A stretch of 6,037 nt of DNA, from assembly GCA_021808035.1 (NCBI GenBank), contig JAKBCG010000165.1:1-6037 (forward strand), read 5' to 3'. A program made the position numbers and the translations under genes. A model generated the notes under the pieces. It saw nothing but the letters and a program-made list of their open reading frames with translations, did no database searches and was not told the DNA's origin. Each line of letters starts with the position of its first letter. The first letter of the stretch is position 1. This DNA comes from Pseudomonadota bacterium. GTDB lineage: Bacteria; Pseudomonadota; Gammaproteobacteria; Steroidobacterales; Steroidobacteraceae. Shown here piece by piece: positions 6,036 to 6,037 of the stretch.

Positions 6036-6037
6036 AT

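Overview
This 6 kb window looks like chromosomal DNA from a high-GC bacterium, most likely a beta- or gammaproteobacterium. The reasons are the E. coli-type phosphoglucomutase, the CbpM-type chaperone modulator and the very GC-rich, CG-dinucleotide-rich coding style of the right two thirds. The taxon is an inference and cannot be fixed from the window.

Layout. Positions 1-186 hold the C-terminal end of a DUF2442-type small protein (plus strand). Positions 187-513 hold the decayed remains of a tandemly duplicated small gene: a 93-bp segment occurs twice (188-280 and 421-513), and the second unit can be read as one frame from a GTG at 274 to a TGA at 510 with two internal TAG codons. Positions 514-609 are a short leader. 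Positions 610-1518 encode an intact PAPS-dependent sulfotransferase whose base composition is clearly less GC-rich than the genes to its right, suggesting acquisition by transfer. Positions 1519-1604 are a short convergent junction without a convincing terminator.

The minus strand from 6035 down to 1605 is one compact operon: cbpM-like MerR-family modulator, zwf (glucose-6-phosphate dehydrogenase), tal (transaldolase) and pgm (phosphoglucomutase). Each gene overlaps the next by the same four bases, ATGA, so the four are probably co-transcribed and translationally coupled. Only tal has a strong Shine-Dalgarno sequence, placed inside the end of zwf.

How the genes work together. Pgm interconverts glucose-1-phosphate and glucose-6-phosphate, Zwf oxidises glucose-6-phosphate to produce NADPH and enter the pentose phosphate or Entner-Doudoroff route, and Tal works in the non-oxidative branch. 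The set therefore controls flux of hexose phosphate between storage or surface polysaccharide and NADPH/pentose production. The CbpM-like gene normally partners a DnaJ-like co-chaperone (CbpA), which would be expected just beyond the right edge. No clearly new system is visible; the points most worth a second look are the decaying tandem small gene, the transferred sulfotransferase and the coupling of a chaperone modulator to a sugar-phosphate operon.
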